Assembly (NCBI RefSeq): GCF_050624435.1
Contig: NC_134538.1
Location: 114,650,437 to 114,714,436, forward strand
Length of the DNA: 64,000 nt
Direction: 5' to 3'
DNA from: Tenrec ecaudatus
Taxonomy: Eukaryota > Chordata > Mammalia > Afrosoricida > Tenrecidae
In this document: piece after piece, positions 23,395 to 36,104 of the stretch
Numbering within the stretch: the first letter of the stretch is position 1
Layout: each line of letters opens with the position of its first letter
Notes under the pieces: generated by a model
Told to the model about the DNA's origin: nothing
The model's database searches: none
What the model saw: the letters and a program-made list of their open reading frames with translations, nothing else
Program-made: the position numbers and the translations under genes

Positions 23395-24715
23395 TGGTCG
23401 TTAGGTGCCATCCATTGGATGCTGCCTCATAGTGGCCCCGGCGACAACCGAATGAATCACCCCCAACTCGCATCCTCACAGTGGTCCTTGCATTTGAGCC
23501 CATTGTTACAGCCGTTGCGTCAAGCCATCTCGTGGAGGGCTGGCCTCTTTTTGCTGCCCCTCCACTTTATCAAGCAGGATGTCAGAGACTGGACTCTCCT
23601 GAACACGTGCTCAAAGCACTTGAGAGAAAGGCTTGCCATCCTTGCCTCTGAGGAGCCTTCTGGTTGTCCTTGGTCCAAGACAGCTCTGTTTGTGCTTTCT
23701 GAAGTCCATGGTACGGTCATTATTCTTTGCAAGCACTGCAGTTCGAATGCATCATTTCTTCTCTTTTCTTTTCCATGTCCAATGGTCACATGGTTAGGGC
23801 CCAACAATGGCTTTCTTCGGTACCCTTTAGTCCACAAAGTAACATCCTTGATTTTAAAGAGGGCCTTTGCAGCAGATTTACCTAATGCACTTCCTCTTTT
23901 GATTTCTTCGCTGCGGCTGTCATGAGCATTGGTTGTGGATCCAAACAAGCTGAAATTCTTGACCATTTCAATCTTTGTATCTGTTTTTCATGATGTTCTC
24001 TGTTGGTTCAGTTTTGAATAGCGAGGTTTTCTTTACATTCTAAATTGTAATCCATCCGGAAGGCTGCAACCCTTGATCGTTATCAGCGGGTGCTTCAAGT
24101 CCTCCTCACGTTCATCAGGCAAGGTTGTGTCATCTGCACATCGCAGGCTGTTAAAAGCCAGCCTCCATTCCGAGTGCTGAGCTCTCCCTCATATGTTCCA
24201 CTTTGGTTTATTATTTTCTCAGTGTGCAAGTTGAGTGAGGGTGCGAGGGTACAATCCTGGTGCACCCCTGTCCAGATCCTGCACTGCCCTCTCCCTTTTT
24301 CTTGCCACACAACTGCCGCTTGGTCCAGATCTAAGTTTGGATGAGCACCAGGAAGTGTTCTGGGATCCCCATTCTTCTCTAGATCAGCCACAGTTTATGA
24401 CGGTCCTCACATTGAATGCCTTTGCATTGTCAAAGAAACTCGACTAAACCTCTTTCTAGTATTCTCTTCTTTCATCCAAGATCCGTCTATTGTCGCAATG
24501 CTATCTATTTCTTGTTCCATGTCCTCTTCCTCATCCAGCTAGAAAGGCTGGCAGCTTCCTGCCAGTGGACTGCTACGACTGATGTTGGGTAATCTTTAGC
24601 AAATTGACACTTGAATGTACTATCAATGATACAGCTCCACTAGATGTGCATTCTATTGGTTCACCGGTCTTTGGAATTGATACAAATATGGAATTCTTCG
24701 GACGCTCTTGACACA
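23395..24715 (-). mobile_element. RTE-type LINE 3' half, about 1.3 kb
   Basis: Minus strand, starting near the 3' terminus ('cgttaggtgccatcc'), through 'ccactttatcaagcaggat', 'catccttgcctctgagg' and 'ggttgtggatccaaac', to 'gtctttggaattgatac' near 24680. It covers the end of the ORF and part of the reverse-transcriptase domain. A minus-strand frame of 148 codons at 23520-23966 is a surviving piece of that ORF, with LFGS..NAHDSRSEEIKRG corresponding to the family. Not intact. Confidence 0.87.
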
Positions 24716-26220
24716 TATTTTCACAGTGTATTGCTATGTAAGTGATGACTTATTTTCTAATTTATATTTGGCAGGAATTTGACTTTTAACAGAATGTTTC
24801 GGTAAGCAGGCATTTTTTTTCTGACCGGTTCATAACTTATGAAGTAGCCTTTACTGTCAGCAATTGATCTTATTTGTGTTGCCCCTTAGTCAATGTACTG
24901 AGGCATATTCAATGATACATCTTGAAAAGTCCAATTCCCCCTCTGTTATTATTTTGTCATTGGTAGAGAAGCCACCAGTCTTCTATTTGAGTGTGAATCA
25001 TTTTTCCATGTTTGTGAGTGATTATCGATCATACCTCCCAGTGGTGATTGTAAAAGTAGACGATGCTTGTTATCCTTTATCAGCACCACAGGATCATGGG
25101 AAACCAGGTAACAGTTACGTAAGTTCAACACTGAACTGCAGCTCACTTCTCTCCCAAATTTCTAGGCAGAGCATGGACTTCCGGGAGGAAGTTTGTTTGG
25201 GTCTTGGCTTCCATCCTTCTAGCAAGTACCCAAGAGTCTCTTCTTGGATTATAATAGGATGAATGAGAGATGATATATCAATAAAACTACCTATCATTTT
25301 CATCTCTCATAGGATTACTACACTCAAACTACACAATAGTATTTTCCAAAAGTCACATTATTGCCATGGTTTTATTTATGATAAAAATATGTGGCATGAA
25401 ATTTCTCAAGACTCAAAGAATAAGCTTTCTGATGTCAATATCAGGAATATGTCTTCTTTCTCTGTGCAGTTGTTGACATTTGCTTCGGTAGGGTCTGAAT
25501 CATGCTTTCCATGCAGTAACTCTCATCGGAACAGTAGCTCACCGAGTCGAGAAAAGAATCTTGTCATTCTCAGTTAACTCCCAGCAGGCTAGAGCAGACA
25601 AAAACTCTTATTTCTTGAAAGATTTGGGGGATCCAGTGACCCAGGGAATCTTACCATTTTCTCTAAGGGATAAAACAAACTGCTCTTGTAACTAGGGGTG
25701 AACCTAGTAATGTGGTGAGGCTGGATGAATCATGTAATAATAAGTTTTATGTAAAGAATCCTGCGGTGGTCACTAGATGTGTAGCATGGTTTCTGCTGAC
25801 CTCTTCTCCAAAGATAGCCTTCTAAGTTTTCAAAGTTTCCCTGAGTCAGCCTCTGGCTTGGGGATGCTCCCTGGCTTCAATTAAACATAGATGTCTTCAC
25901 TTAAGGATAAATGAGAACAAAAGTGTCCTGGAGTCAGTGCTTCTGACCATGTGGACAGTCTGCAAGTCCTCCTGTGCATTTGGAAGGAGACTCTTGGCTC
26001 CAACCATGCAAAGCACGCCTCCTGGCTTCTAACCTGCTGTTTCTCAGGCAGAAATCCCAACCCAGCTGCTCTCCTGGTCATTAACCAAAGCACGACGCTG
26101 GCGATAAGGAAAGGATACTTCTCTTTTTGATCAGTACTTCTGAAATCCCAAAGTCTCTAACATCGTCACAAATATAGCCATTTGCCTGGATTAAAAATAA
26201 TTAAATAGTATTTTTAAACC
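24716..26220. other. Unassigned non-coding DNA
   Basis: No gene or nameable repeat. The 24-bp word near 25577 ('aactcccagcaggctagagc' and on) recurs with two or three changes near 27078, origin unknown. Confidence 0.5.
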
Positions 26221-26221
26221 A

Positions 26222-26451
26222 TAAACAAAACAACAACAACAACAACAAAATCCAACCCACTCCCAAATAGCAGATTCTGATTCATAGTAATCCTGTCAAA
26301 CAGATTAGCACTGCCCTCGGGATTTTTAAGGCAATACATTGTTACCAGAGCAGACTGCCCCTTCTTTCTCACCCACAACGTCTGCTGTGTTCAAGCCTCT
26401 GCCTTTCAGTTTGGGGCCAATCACCGTTCCTGCGGTACCACTAGGCTCCCA
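26222..26451 (-). mobile_element. AfroSINE, full length
   Basis: Minus strand. A (CAA)n-rich tail at 26227-26250 in reverse, then 'gattctgattcatagtaatc' (the 3' block), 'gagcagactgccccttc' and 'caagcctctgcctttcag'. It ends 'accactaggctccc', the reverse of the AfroSINE start. All parts are in order. Confidence 0.88.
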
Positions 26452-29300
26452 AATTAAAACCAGAAATACTTTGAAATTTGGTGTCAACATAGCTTGTTGC
26501 AAGAAGGAGTTGAAAGGAAAGGTTATATTTAAACCTATTTACAGTGATATCTATAAGAAACCCCTATAGAAAGGATAATCTCATTTTTAATATGACTATC
26601 ACATCTCCATTTAATAAACAATTTTAACACCTTAGGAATTATGTATAATTTGGACATGGGTATTGTTTTGTCTTTTTTGTTTGCTCTTTCTGATTAAACA
26701 ACAGCAACAAAAGTAAAATTCAGATACTCCTTAATGACATGTTAGAATTGGCTTCTAGTTCAATTGGTGATAAGTGGTGGCATGTGAGCAAACTGCTAGG
26801 ACTATAAATACTTTCTTCGTTGTTTATTTTTTTAAATTCATAGATGTTGGAAGTGATGTCCACTTGAAAAACAGTTTCCCTTACTTGAAATAGTCAACTG
26901 TCAACTTATATTGAATTGTGAAATCAGATCAAAATGAAAATGTAAAGTTTCAGTTAGCAGCTAAGCTTGTTTAAGCTTTTAAAAAAAATCATGTCGGCCT
27001 GTGGCCAATATACTTGCCTCCCAAATGCCAGCTTTCGAACAGTTTTTTAGACCGCTGTGACTGTCTCTCGCTCCTCTCAACTCCCAGCAGGCCAACGCAG
27101 ACCTCACAGAGTACCACACAGATGTAGACGGTGAGACTGCTCATTATCAATCAATGAACACAAACAAGGTTGAAGACCACTCAGTTCTCCCTGGTAAAGG
27201 TAACGGCGCTGAAAGCCCCCAAGGAGTTTATTATTCTGGGTCTGAGATCATCAAAGTCATTTGACTTTGACTTGCACGGTAGCCACAGAGGTTAAATTGA
27301 GGTTAAGTTTCCCAAACAAAATGGAAGCAATTAAATAGCTAACTAAAGTAGCTTTATGTTTTTTAATGTGTTTTTTTTTTAATCCAGAGACCAAACCAAA
27401 TTAAGGTACTAACATAACAAGAATGTAAAAAGTTCCATATATCTCTAACAAAAAAGTGATACATAAAAATGGCCTTTATTGTTTAGTTTGTTTCTACACA
27501 GTATTTTATCACTTAAAACCTTACCATGATAGGTGTGTACACATTATATTTTAAAATAGCTCTATTTTCAATAGGATTTATATAATCTGTAACTTTCTAT
27601 TAGGCAGGTATATATCAGGGCTGTTGAAACAGGATAATAAAATTTATATCTCTGAGTCCAATCAATGAGAAGGAAAACCAATCACAAAGTCTAAAGACTT
27701 AGATTAACTGGCTCTCCTTCCCTTACAGATTTATAAAGCATTATAGAAGGGAGGACTATTTTATACAAATCATTTTCATACATGTTATCAAACTTGACTT
27801 CTAAAATAAACTTAGGAGGTAGGAAGGACATTTTGTAAACTTAAACAAAAAGACATTTAGATCATATGACAGGCTCATGACCATGTATTCAGTAAAAAGT
27901 GGAGCCAAATTCAAATAGCTCCATCCATTTTGGATTATCAGTGCCCGAATTATTTCCTTTTAGTATTTTGGAGTCTTTATTTCTAATATCCATTTTCCAA
28001 AAGTATTTTTAAGTTATATGATAAAAGAATAACTACTTAACATCATGAACATGATATTTATTTAATTTGGGGGGTTTTCGGTAAAAATAACTAAATCTAC
28101 CTCCATGGGTATTGAGAGACCAGGGTTTACTGATTATGTTATATTGACAAAAAAAATAATAGGAAATTTGGTTTGTGGCCAAGACAAGTTCTCACCTTCC
28201 TAAATTCCTTTCCTATTGGTAGTTATTGCTATTCTAAGAGCAAATGCTCGCTACTTTTAGGTTAATCTGAGAGAGTTAGAGTAGAGTGGGGAACCATAAA
28301 AGATGAGCGATACATTTAAACAGTAGGCCCTTCAGTGATTCTTACCAGAATGAAGCATATTTAAGTCCAGTAGCTGAAGGGAGTCTTGTAGACTCAGCTG
28401 ACTGGAGACCAAATAGTCACAAAACAAAACACTTCAAAGTTCTGAAACAGAAAGGGGAAAAACTGAACTGCATAAAATATGACTCGTGATTTGCCAAGTC
28501 CAGGCACACCCAGGTCTCCTGTTCCAAGTGAGGTTAGAGCTTGGGTCCCAGATGTCCAGCCAAATGTGGCCTTCCACTGACCCGGATCAGGATGCAAAGA
28601 AGAACAAGTTCTTCTGAGCATTTTTGTTGTTGTTGTTTCTAAAGCCATTCAGTCTTATGCTTGGGACACATGAATACTAAAGATCTTGATTTAGTCTCCC
28701 CCCAAACCACCTTTTATTTAATATATGTTTAAAGAGCATCAGAGTGGTGTATTAGGTGGTTTGCTTAGAAAGAACCGTAAGCACTAGAAATCGTTCATTG
28801 GCATAAATAAAATGCTAGCTTTCCTAGATAATTGGACAAAATAATTCAGTTTTTATATTAGGCAAAATAAGTGCAGAGAGGAACTAAAGGTAGTGAAATG
28901 GGAGTTTGCTGACTCCCAAGGAAAAAGGCCAGTGCATAGTTTATGGTGAAATGTTCCCTGACCACATGCCACAGCTCCAAGCAGAAGGTTACACTCCCCT
29001 CGCTCTCCTTGGTAGGAACAAAATATTTGCTTCCCAGGGCAGACAATAAATACGCAGGAGGAGTACAGAAAACACTTGAGTGTTTTAATTGATCTATGAA
29101 GTGATCAATAATTTAAAGTACTTTTAAAGCTATTTAATAAATTTGACTCCTATAAAATATAAGCACCCATTTAAATGACAAGCCAGAAGATATTTGAGGA
29201 GAGCATGGCAGATTGAAGGACACACATAAGAAAATTAATATCGGTTGTATTTATTAAATGGTAGCTGTAGCTTTCATATGTTGAATTCCAGCCCTGCTCC
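26452..29300. other. AT-rich non-coding DNA with a possible MIR
   Basis: No gene seen. The segment 27780-27960 may be an inverted MIR: an 'aacttaggaggtagg' block, then 'gctcatgaccatg', then 'ggagccaaattcaaat' match the reverse MIR order. Otherwise nothing recognised. Confidence 0.45.
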
Positions 29301-29515
29301 CTACCAAACCCAAACTCACAATTATTGAGTGGATCCAATGCAAGGGACCCTATGGGAAGAGTAGAGCTACCCCGCAGGCCTCCTGAACTATAGCCTTTAC
29401 AGCAGGCCGTCAGAAGTTCTTTCTCCCACATAGCCTCTGGGGAGGGGTCGGGGGTCAACCAGCCATTCTTTATTAGGTTAACAGTGTAGCTCTTAACCAT
29501 TGCTTCATCAGAACT
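29301..29515 (-). mobile_element. AfroSINE
   Basis: Minus strand: 'accaaacccaaactcacaa' (tail), 'gtggatccaatgcaagggac' and 'ccctatgggaagagtag', then 'gttctttctcccacatagc' and 'cagtgtagctcttaaccat' (the head). More diverged than the copy at 9047 but the order is complete. Confidence 0.8.
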
Positions 29516-29631
29516 CTTTAGCTTGGTTCTAATTTTGTGGGAGGCCAAAATATCTACTTATTTAGCAATCTTCAAATAATGCATTTCTGTTGTCTAGCCA
29601 ATCAAAACATATTTGTTGTATAGCTGAATTT

Positions 29632-29830
29632 TTAAATAAATCATTTTATTGGGAGCTCTGACAACTCTTATAACAATCCATACATTGATTGTATCAAGAG
29701 CATTTGTCCTTATGTTGCCAACCTTATTTTCAAAACATTTTATTTCTAGTTAAGCCCTTGATATGAGCTCTTCTTTTTACACTCGCTCACCCAACCTCCC
29801 ACCTTCATGAACCCTTGACAAATTATAAAT
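29632..29830 (-). mobile_element. L1 3'-end fragment
   Basis: Reverse of the L1 tail: 'ttaaataaatcattttattg' (poly-A and AATAAA in reverse), then 'acaactcttataacaatcc', then 'caaaacattttatttc' and 'aacccttgacaaattataaa'. About 200 bp, 5'-truncated. Confidence 0.8.
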
Positions 29831-30189
29831 TATTAATATTTTGAAATTTTCATTGTTCTTAGATTTTGCTCCTTAATCAAATTATTTGGTCATTAAAATT
29901 TCTTTTGTCTAAAATTCAAATCTTCAAGTTTTTCTCCTTTCATAATCACATAATCCCCGTCTTCTGAGTTTGTATATGTGTCTAATCTCCCTCTACAATT
30001 GTCTTATGATAGTATTTGGGGCTGATCCTGATAACCAAGGATAATATCCCCATATCAAAATCCTCCATTTAATCACATGTATAAAAATTTTGTCATCGAA
30101 AATGGTATCAACAGATTGCAGAAATTAAAATCTGGTTTTCCCCCCAAATGCTCATTATTTATAAGCCTGCTATAGTACTTTTGAAGGCT
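29831..30189. other. Unassigned AT-rich DNA
   Basis: No gene or nameable repeat. Confidence 0.5.
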
Positions 30190-30248
30190 GATTGTACAGT
30201 GTGCTGTGCATTGAACTGTTAATCCAAGGTCAGCAGATAGAACTCACC

Positions 30249-30958
30249 TGTGATAGGTAGGTTTATTGTACCAACCTGGCCAATAGGAACATGTGGAATT
30301 AATAAGGTCATAGTTTGATTGGAGGGCAAAGAAATAAATGGCTTGGCAAGGACTGCCTGTCTCTCTCTTGTTCTCTGGTGATCAGATCAGTGTGCAGCTG
30401 CGTTAGGGAGTTCTCTGCCTCAACTTAAGAGCTACTCCTCTTATGGGACACCCAACCCATGAATCGTGTTGTTAGAGCTTGAGGTTCCTTACAATCATGC
30501 TTCGCCACACTGCTGGTGTGTACGTCGCTTGAGCTTGGGACTGTTGGATTCTGTCATCTGGCTGACTGGAGGTGACCCACTGTGCTGTTTGCTGCCTCTG
30601 GCCAGACTGCTCACATTGCTTATGGAAGACTCAGCTGTCTGCTTCCTTGACCTGGAACTGAGCAGTTGAAGGACTTCCAGTATACTAACTGTTTCGTGGA
30701 AATGAGTTGAACTGAGCCTGCTGTAATGCTGTGTGGACTAATTTGCTGTTATATTCCTTTGTGCTGTATATTTCTATATCTATCCTCTGTCTCTCTGTAT
30801 ATATAGAGGTAGATAGATATAGATATAGGTATAGGTATAGATACAGATACATATATAGATATAGATGTAGATGTAGATGTAGATGTAGATATAGATATAG
30901 ATATATAGATATGAAATCTTAAGTGTCCTGGTTTTATATCTCTAGAAAACCCTAACAT
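30249..30958 (+). mobile_element. Solo LTR, ERVL/MLT2-like
   Basis: Starts TGTGATAGGTAGG and ends near 'gaaaaccctaacata', the TG...CA-type ends of MLT2/ERVL LTRs, whose consensus begins TGTGATGGTTAATTTT and ends '...ctaataca'. An 'ggaacatgtggaattaataa' block and a 'tttgattggagggcaaag' block near the start are typical. An (ATAGAT)n run sits near the 3' end. It lies inside an AfroSINE. No gag or pol adjoins it, so it is a solo LTR. Confidence 0.75.
30797..30911. repeat. (ATAGAT/ATAGGT)n microsatellite
   Basis: About 115 bp of imperfect hexamer and related units near the 3' end of the LTR. Read in either strand it gives spurious YRYRYR or SISTST frames. Confidence 0.95.
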
Positions 30959-31040
30959 ACCTCCAATCTCCCAGATGAGGCTATCTGCTCCTGTAAAGAT
31001 TTAAAGTCTCACAAATCCTGTAATTCAACTCTATGATAAT

Positions 31041-32100
31041 TTTTCAAAGTTCTTTCTTAAAATCACTTCCAATTACTTAGACATTCATTTCTGGATTTTT
31101 TTTCAGGATGTAGTAATCCAGTCTTCTCCTTGGAAGACTTGCTTTACATCTGAATTTTGTATTTCCAGACTAATTTGGGTGTTGGTCTTATGTTTTTTTT
31201 ACAACAAATTATACGTTTTTTAGAGGCTGCTGTTCTTGTTACCATTTGGATGTGAAATAGGTAATTTGAAGAACTTGAGAATGATTATAATACTACTGTA
31301 GTATAGTTACATATACCACATTTACTTACTAAGCTCAGCTAATATTAGTCTGAGCAGAGGACAGAAAACATTCAAGATGGAAAAGCCAATCCTGGACCTC
31401 ACAATGAATTAAAAAAATTTTGAGATCCATTAATATACTCTAACAAACAAATGAAATCACCATTATCTGAATAATATCCTTCAGAAGTTTTCAATATTAC
31501 TTCAGAATCACATATGGCTCATGAGCAGGAACTTACAGACCCTGATTCTGACTAACAATGGTAGAAGATTTGTGTTCTTCTGATAACAAAATTATGGGGA
31601 AAACTACATTATACTCTTTCATAACATATCCATTCTTACTATCTTACTTATAAGAGGTAATTTTTTACAAGGTTTCTCTTTTATACCCATATCTTCTTTA
31701 GCAAGATCCCCAAGGTATGAGTTGTGAATGCATTTAGGGAGCAACTTTATCCAGAGATAATCTGTGAGAGTCAGTAATGTGGTGTGTCTTTAATTTTAAC
31801 TCCTCAGATTTAGTTCATTCAGATCTCAATATATGCTTGGAAATATTCTAACTACAGTTGTTTTCTTTTATGATCTAATTTATGAACTATAAAAATAAAT
31901 TACTACCTATAAAATATAATTGGTGCAGCATTTTAAATCAGTAAGATAACAAGGCATTTTAAAATATAATTCACTATCCAGGATTCTCAAACAATATTCT
32001 TAAATTATTTCTTTTAAAACCTGTCCAATATTTTTGAAATAGTATTTATTACTCATCGTGTTATCTTGGGTTTCTAGATGAGCAAAACCAATGATATTAA
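31041..32100. other. Unassigned AT-rich DNA
   Basis: No gene or nameable repeat. Confidence 0.5.
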
Positions 32101-32642
32101 TATAGAGAAATGGAGAGATAGGCACATGGAGAGTGTATGTATGTATGTATATATATATATATACATATACATACACACATAATTTTATATTAGTAAAATG
32201 GCTCACACAACCAGAGATGCAGGTAAGTCCAATCTGGTTCAAATTCATAGGTCAGTCATCAAGCTAAAGGCTTCTCATGAATCCTGTAACTACAAGATAT
32301 TACAAATTAGGAAGCAGGAAGATGAACCAGGAAGATCACAGGCTGGTGGATGTGGAGACTTATAAATCCAAGTTCAGCAGGAAAGATAGCAGCTGATATC
32401 TCCCAAGGCCCAGAAGCAGTATGGCAGGCCATGGTTCAAGTCAGTGATCCAGATGCAAGATCCAGACCAGCAATCAAGTATCTACTTACATAAGAAATAA
32501 GCCAGGCTCCCAAGGAAGTTTCATCAGGCTATGACTTGAGTAAGGGGGATGCATTCCAGCCTATTATTTTACAACTGATGGGCTGATCACAGCAGATCTT
32601 ATTATGTAGTTGATTACATTATGTTAGGTCACATCATAGAGG
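32100..32642 (-). repeat. Possible ERVL-type solo LTR (second family)
   Basis: Begins with a GTATG/TA-rich microsatellite (32136-32180), then 'aatggctcacacaaccag', 'ggaagatcacaggctgg' and 'gatccagaccagcaatc'. It ends by 'taggtcacatcatagagg', directly against an RTE 3' end. Layout matches 54000-54600. Family assignment is a guess. Confidence 0.35.
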
Positions 32643-32649
32643 ATTGTTA

Positions 32650-34260
32650 TTATTAGGTGCTATGGAGTCTTTTCTGATCTATAGAGACCTTATGAACAAC
32701 AGAATAAAACCCTGCCCAGTTTTCCACCATGCTCACATTATTTATATGTTTGAACTCATTGTTGAAACCACTGTGTCAATCCATCTCCTTAAGAAGCTAC
32801 CTCTTCCTTGCTGCCCCCTATGCTTTACCAAGCAGGATGTCTTTCTCCAGGGACTGATCTCACCTGAAAGCATGCCCAAATTATGTAAGACAAAATCTTC
32901 CCATCCTTGCCTCTAAGGAGCACTCTGGCTGTACTTCTTCAAGACAGATTTGTCCTTCTGGCAGTACATATTAGTTTTGATATTCTTTTTCAGTACCACA
33001 ATTCTAATGCATTGATTCTTCACCAATCTTCCTTATTCAATATCCAACTTTCACATGCATATGAGGCAATAGAAAATACTATAGCTGGGGTCAGGTACAC
33101 CTTAGTCCTCAAAATAACCTCTTTGTTGTCTAATGGATTGAGCTCTGGATTGCTGCTTCCATGAATATTGACTGCGGCTCCAAACAGGTCAAAATATGTG
33201 AAGACGTCGATCCTTTCTCCATTTCTCATATTGCTACTATTGAAAAGATTGTGAGGATTTTGCTCACCCTTTCATTGAGTTATAACCCATACTGAAGACT
33301 GCAATATCTGAGCTTGATAAACTAGTGCTTCAAGTGCTCCTTAATATCTACAAGCTAGGTTATATCCTCTGCATATCACAGGTTATTAAGAAGCCTTCTT
33401 CCAATCCTGATACTGAGTTCTTCTATTTGCTCAGCCTACAGATTGAATAACTAGATAGAGGAGACAACCCTTATTCATACCTGTCCTAATTTTAAAACAT
33501 GAATTATTCCCTCGTTCTGTTCTCACAATTGATGCTTGTTCCATGTACAACAGCTGCATGAGGAAAATAAATGTTCTGGCATTCCCATTATTCTCAGGGC
33601 TCTACAGTTTGCCATGATCCACACAGCCAAATCCCTTGGTGTAGTTAATAAGACACCATTAAACGCATCCCTGGTGTTATCTGCTTTCAACCATGATGCA
33701 GCGGACATTAGTCATGGTATCCCTGTTTTCATGTTCTCTTCAGAATCTGACGAACCTCTGGCAGCTCCCTGTCAATGTGCTGCTACAACAGTTTTTGGAT
33801 GATCATCAGCAAAATTATATTTACTTATGATATCAATGATAGTGCTTTATAATTCCTGTATTCTTTTGGGTCACCTTTCTTTGGAATTGGTTCAAATAAT
33901 CACTTGGTCTAAGAGTTGTCTTCCAAATTGCTTGGCATAGTAAAATTAGTTCTTCCAATGTTTCTCCTTTATATCAAGAAGAAACATTTTAAATTGGTAT
34001 TTCATAAATTCCAGGAGCCTTGTTTTTGGCTGATGCTTTGAGTATAGCTTGGACTTCTTCCTTCAGTACCATTGGTTCTTGTTCATACGCTACCTTGCTC
34101 ATGTGCTACCTTGAATATCAACTAGTTCTTCATGGGACTGGGACGGTGTATTCTTTCCATCTATTTTATGTTTCCTGCATTTTCAATATTTTTCCCATAA
34201 AATCTTTCAATATTGCAACTGGAAGGTTTCATTTTTTTACTGTAGGAACTTTTTAATTTT
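32650..34260 (-). mobile_element. RTE-type LINE, 3' half, about 1.6 kb
   Basis: One of the longest continuous RTE copies. From the 3' end ('ttattattaggtgctatgg', 'aaccactgtgtcaatccatc') it runs through 'gatgtctttctccaggg', 'tgccatgatccacacagcc' and 'cacctttctttggaattgg'. It reaches 'gacttcttccttcagtacc' and 'tcaatattgcaactgg' near 34220. The minus strand thus covers the reverse-transcriptase domain and the C-terminal segment of an RTE ORF2. Many stops and frameshifts; dead. Confidence 0.9.
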
Positions 34261-34574
34261 CTAAAATATCTAGAAGAGACTATGAGTCAAATCCTGTTCA
34301 CATTCACATTCAGTTCAAAAGGAGATCGAGATTACCTCTCTCACCATCCCCCTCGCCCCCAAACAACAATATATTTCATGTGTGGCTTTCTATCATTTTA
34401 TGTTTTACTCTAGCTAGAGCTCACCATTAAAACAAACAAGACCGAATAAATACAGTAAAGCAAAAGGTGTGTTTCTTCAATAATTAGTAAAGCTGAGAAT
34501 TTTTTATAATTATATGTCATATGAACATTATACTTACAATTTTAAATTTTATTAATGGGTAATATCTTGAGTGG

Positions 34575-34690
34575 GACAGCAGAGTTGAAGTTTTCTGCCC
34601 TTGTAAACAGTTACAGTGTCTTAGAGACACGTCAGGGCGGTTCTAGCTATCCTGCCCTCTGTGCTCACTAGGAGTTGATATTGCTATTCG
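34575..34690 (+). mobile_element. AfroSINE 3' half
   Basis: 'gttttctgcccttgtaaac', 'agttacagtgtcttagag', then 'ggcggttctagctatcctg' and 'ctcactaggagttgat' follow the order of the AfroSINE body and tail. The tRNA-like head is missing. Confidence 0.7.
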
Positions 34691-34971
34691 ATATTCACAC
34701 AATAACATCGAATTTGAGTGTGCGTTTGGTCAACCAGGTTCCTGAGCCTCGGTATATACCCTGAGAAATCATTACACAGCAAAATTCATATGAAAATGAC
34801 CGGGTGGTTTAGTATTTATAGCAATAACTACGTAAAAGTATTCTACTTCTTTGTGGAATATAAGCATATCCAAGAGTAAACAGTAGGAAAAATTCTACTC
34901 TGTTCATTCCCAAGTGTTCTGGAAAAAGTCATACATTATAATGTAAAAAAAGAGAAAGAAGCCACAATCCC

Positions 34972-36065
34972 ATCGGTTTTACATTCAACAATCTTATGCT
35001 GTTTGTTTCAACCCATCCATTGCCATCACCTCAGTGTGCCATCACTTGCTCGGCTTTCTCCCTGTGGTTCCCGTTTCCATTCCTCCTTCCTCCCCAACCC
35101 TCTGAACTTTGACGCTGGGGAAACTCTATCCTTTCAGTCTCATGTAGCTCTTGCTTCTTTTTTTAACCAAAGGGGTAGGTTTAGTTCCAGACCTGAAGGG
35201 TGACTAAGGGCCAGAGCCTCAGAGGCCGCACCTGTCTTGTCCCCACCAGCAAACCTGATCTCCTTTATCCTCCCTTGTTCCACACTTTCCTCCCACTTTA
35301 TCTGGCACCTCACAGTATGATCCTTTCAGAGCAGCCCAGCACCATCTAGACCTTTTGGTTTGAGGATTATGGAGTTTGAATTTGTGCTGTGCATTAGTCC
35401 AAGGGATTATATTATGTATGTGCCAATTTCCACCACTCTACCAGTGGTTGCAACTTACATGCTTGCTTGTGAGCATTTAAGACTCCGATTGATGCTTTCC
35501 TGAGTAGGTGGTAAAACATTATTTTGGGGGTGATGTTATGTCAACAGGAGCCCCAGTGGCATAGCGGTTGCCATCGGGCTGCCCAGCAAAGGCAAACAGT
35601 TGGAAAGCCAGGCTTTCTGCTCCCACAGGGAGTCACAGTAGTGGACACTCGCAGGGGCAGTTCTAACCTAGCCTTGAGGGCCCTTAGAAGGGGAATCAAC
35701 TCTGGGACCGTGAGTTTGGTTTGGGTTTCGCTATTTCAATCGACCTTGGTATTCCCTGATACTCGGGTTCTAACCCCCATTTGTTCCCTTAGGAGTGAAG
35801 CTGTATCTGAGTAGGGTTCAGAGCTTCGCCTATTATGTGCTCAATTACATCCACGGATCTATTTGCAGCAAAGATAAATACACACATACAAATGTCCTCT
35901 GTCAAAGCGGTAGATATTTGTAGGATTACTTCCATTCTCCCTCCCACCCATGTTCAGCCTTCACGCCTCTCTAAATTTAGATGTTTTCAAACTTACTCTT
36001 CTATTTCAAAAGTGTCTTCATTAAATAGTGTTTATTGGCAGGATGCTTATTTGTTTGACATCTGA
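34972..36065 (-). mobile_element. L1 3' UTR (older afrotherian type), split by AfroSINE
   Basis: Minus strand. Blocks 'cattcaacaatcttatg', 'cccgtttccattcctcc' and 'ggtttagttccagacctg' recur in the same order at 59450-59660. The piece after the SINE ('atttcaatcgaccttgg', 'ctatttgcagcaaagataaa') recurs at 60058-60206. The two places are copies of one L1 3'-end family. No ORF2 is reached. Confidence 0.7.
35545..35728 (+). mobile_element. AfroSINE inserted in L1 3' UTR
   Basis: Starts 'aggagccccagtggc' and ends 'gagtttggtttgggttt'. Flanks 'gttatgtcaa' on the left and 'gctatttcaa' on the right look like a decayed 10-bp target duplication. The L1 sequence is collinear across the insertion when compared with 59420-60250. 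Confidence 0.88.
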
Positions 36066-36104
36066 AAAAATTAGGTATTTGTGTTCTTAGCATTTTCTCA
36101 CATA

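Larger units (their letters stand above)
30190..31040 (+). mobile_element. AfroSINE split by an ERVL-like LTR
   Basis: The head lies at 30190-30248 ('tgtgctgtgcattgaac', 'ccaaggtcagcagatagaac'). After the LTR it resumes at about 30959 with 'agatgaggctatctgctcc', 'tgtaaagatttaaagtctc' and 'ctgtaattcaactctatg'. The parts are collinear with intact AfroSINEs. Confidence 0.75.

Noticed and set aside
23520-23966. A 148-codon minus-strand open frame
   Set aside because: It is a surviving stretch of RTE LINE ORF, bounded by decayed LINE sequence; annotated as part of the LINE and not as a host gene.
25577-25600. A 24-bp word repeated near 27078 with two or three changes
   Set aside because: Similarity does not extend into the flanks as far as I can see; too short to call a repeat family.
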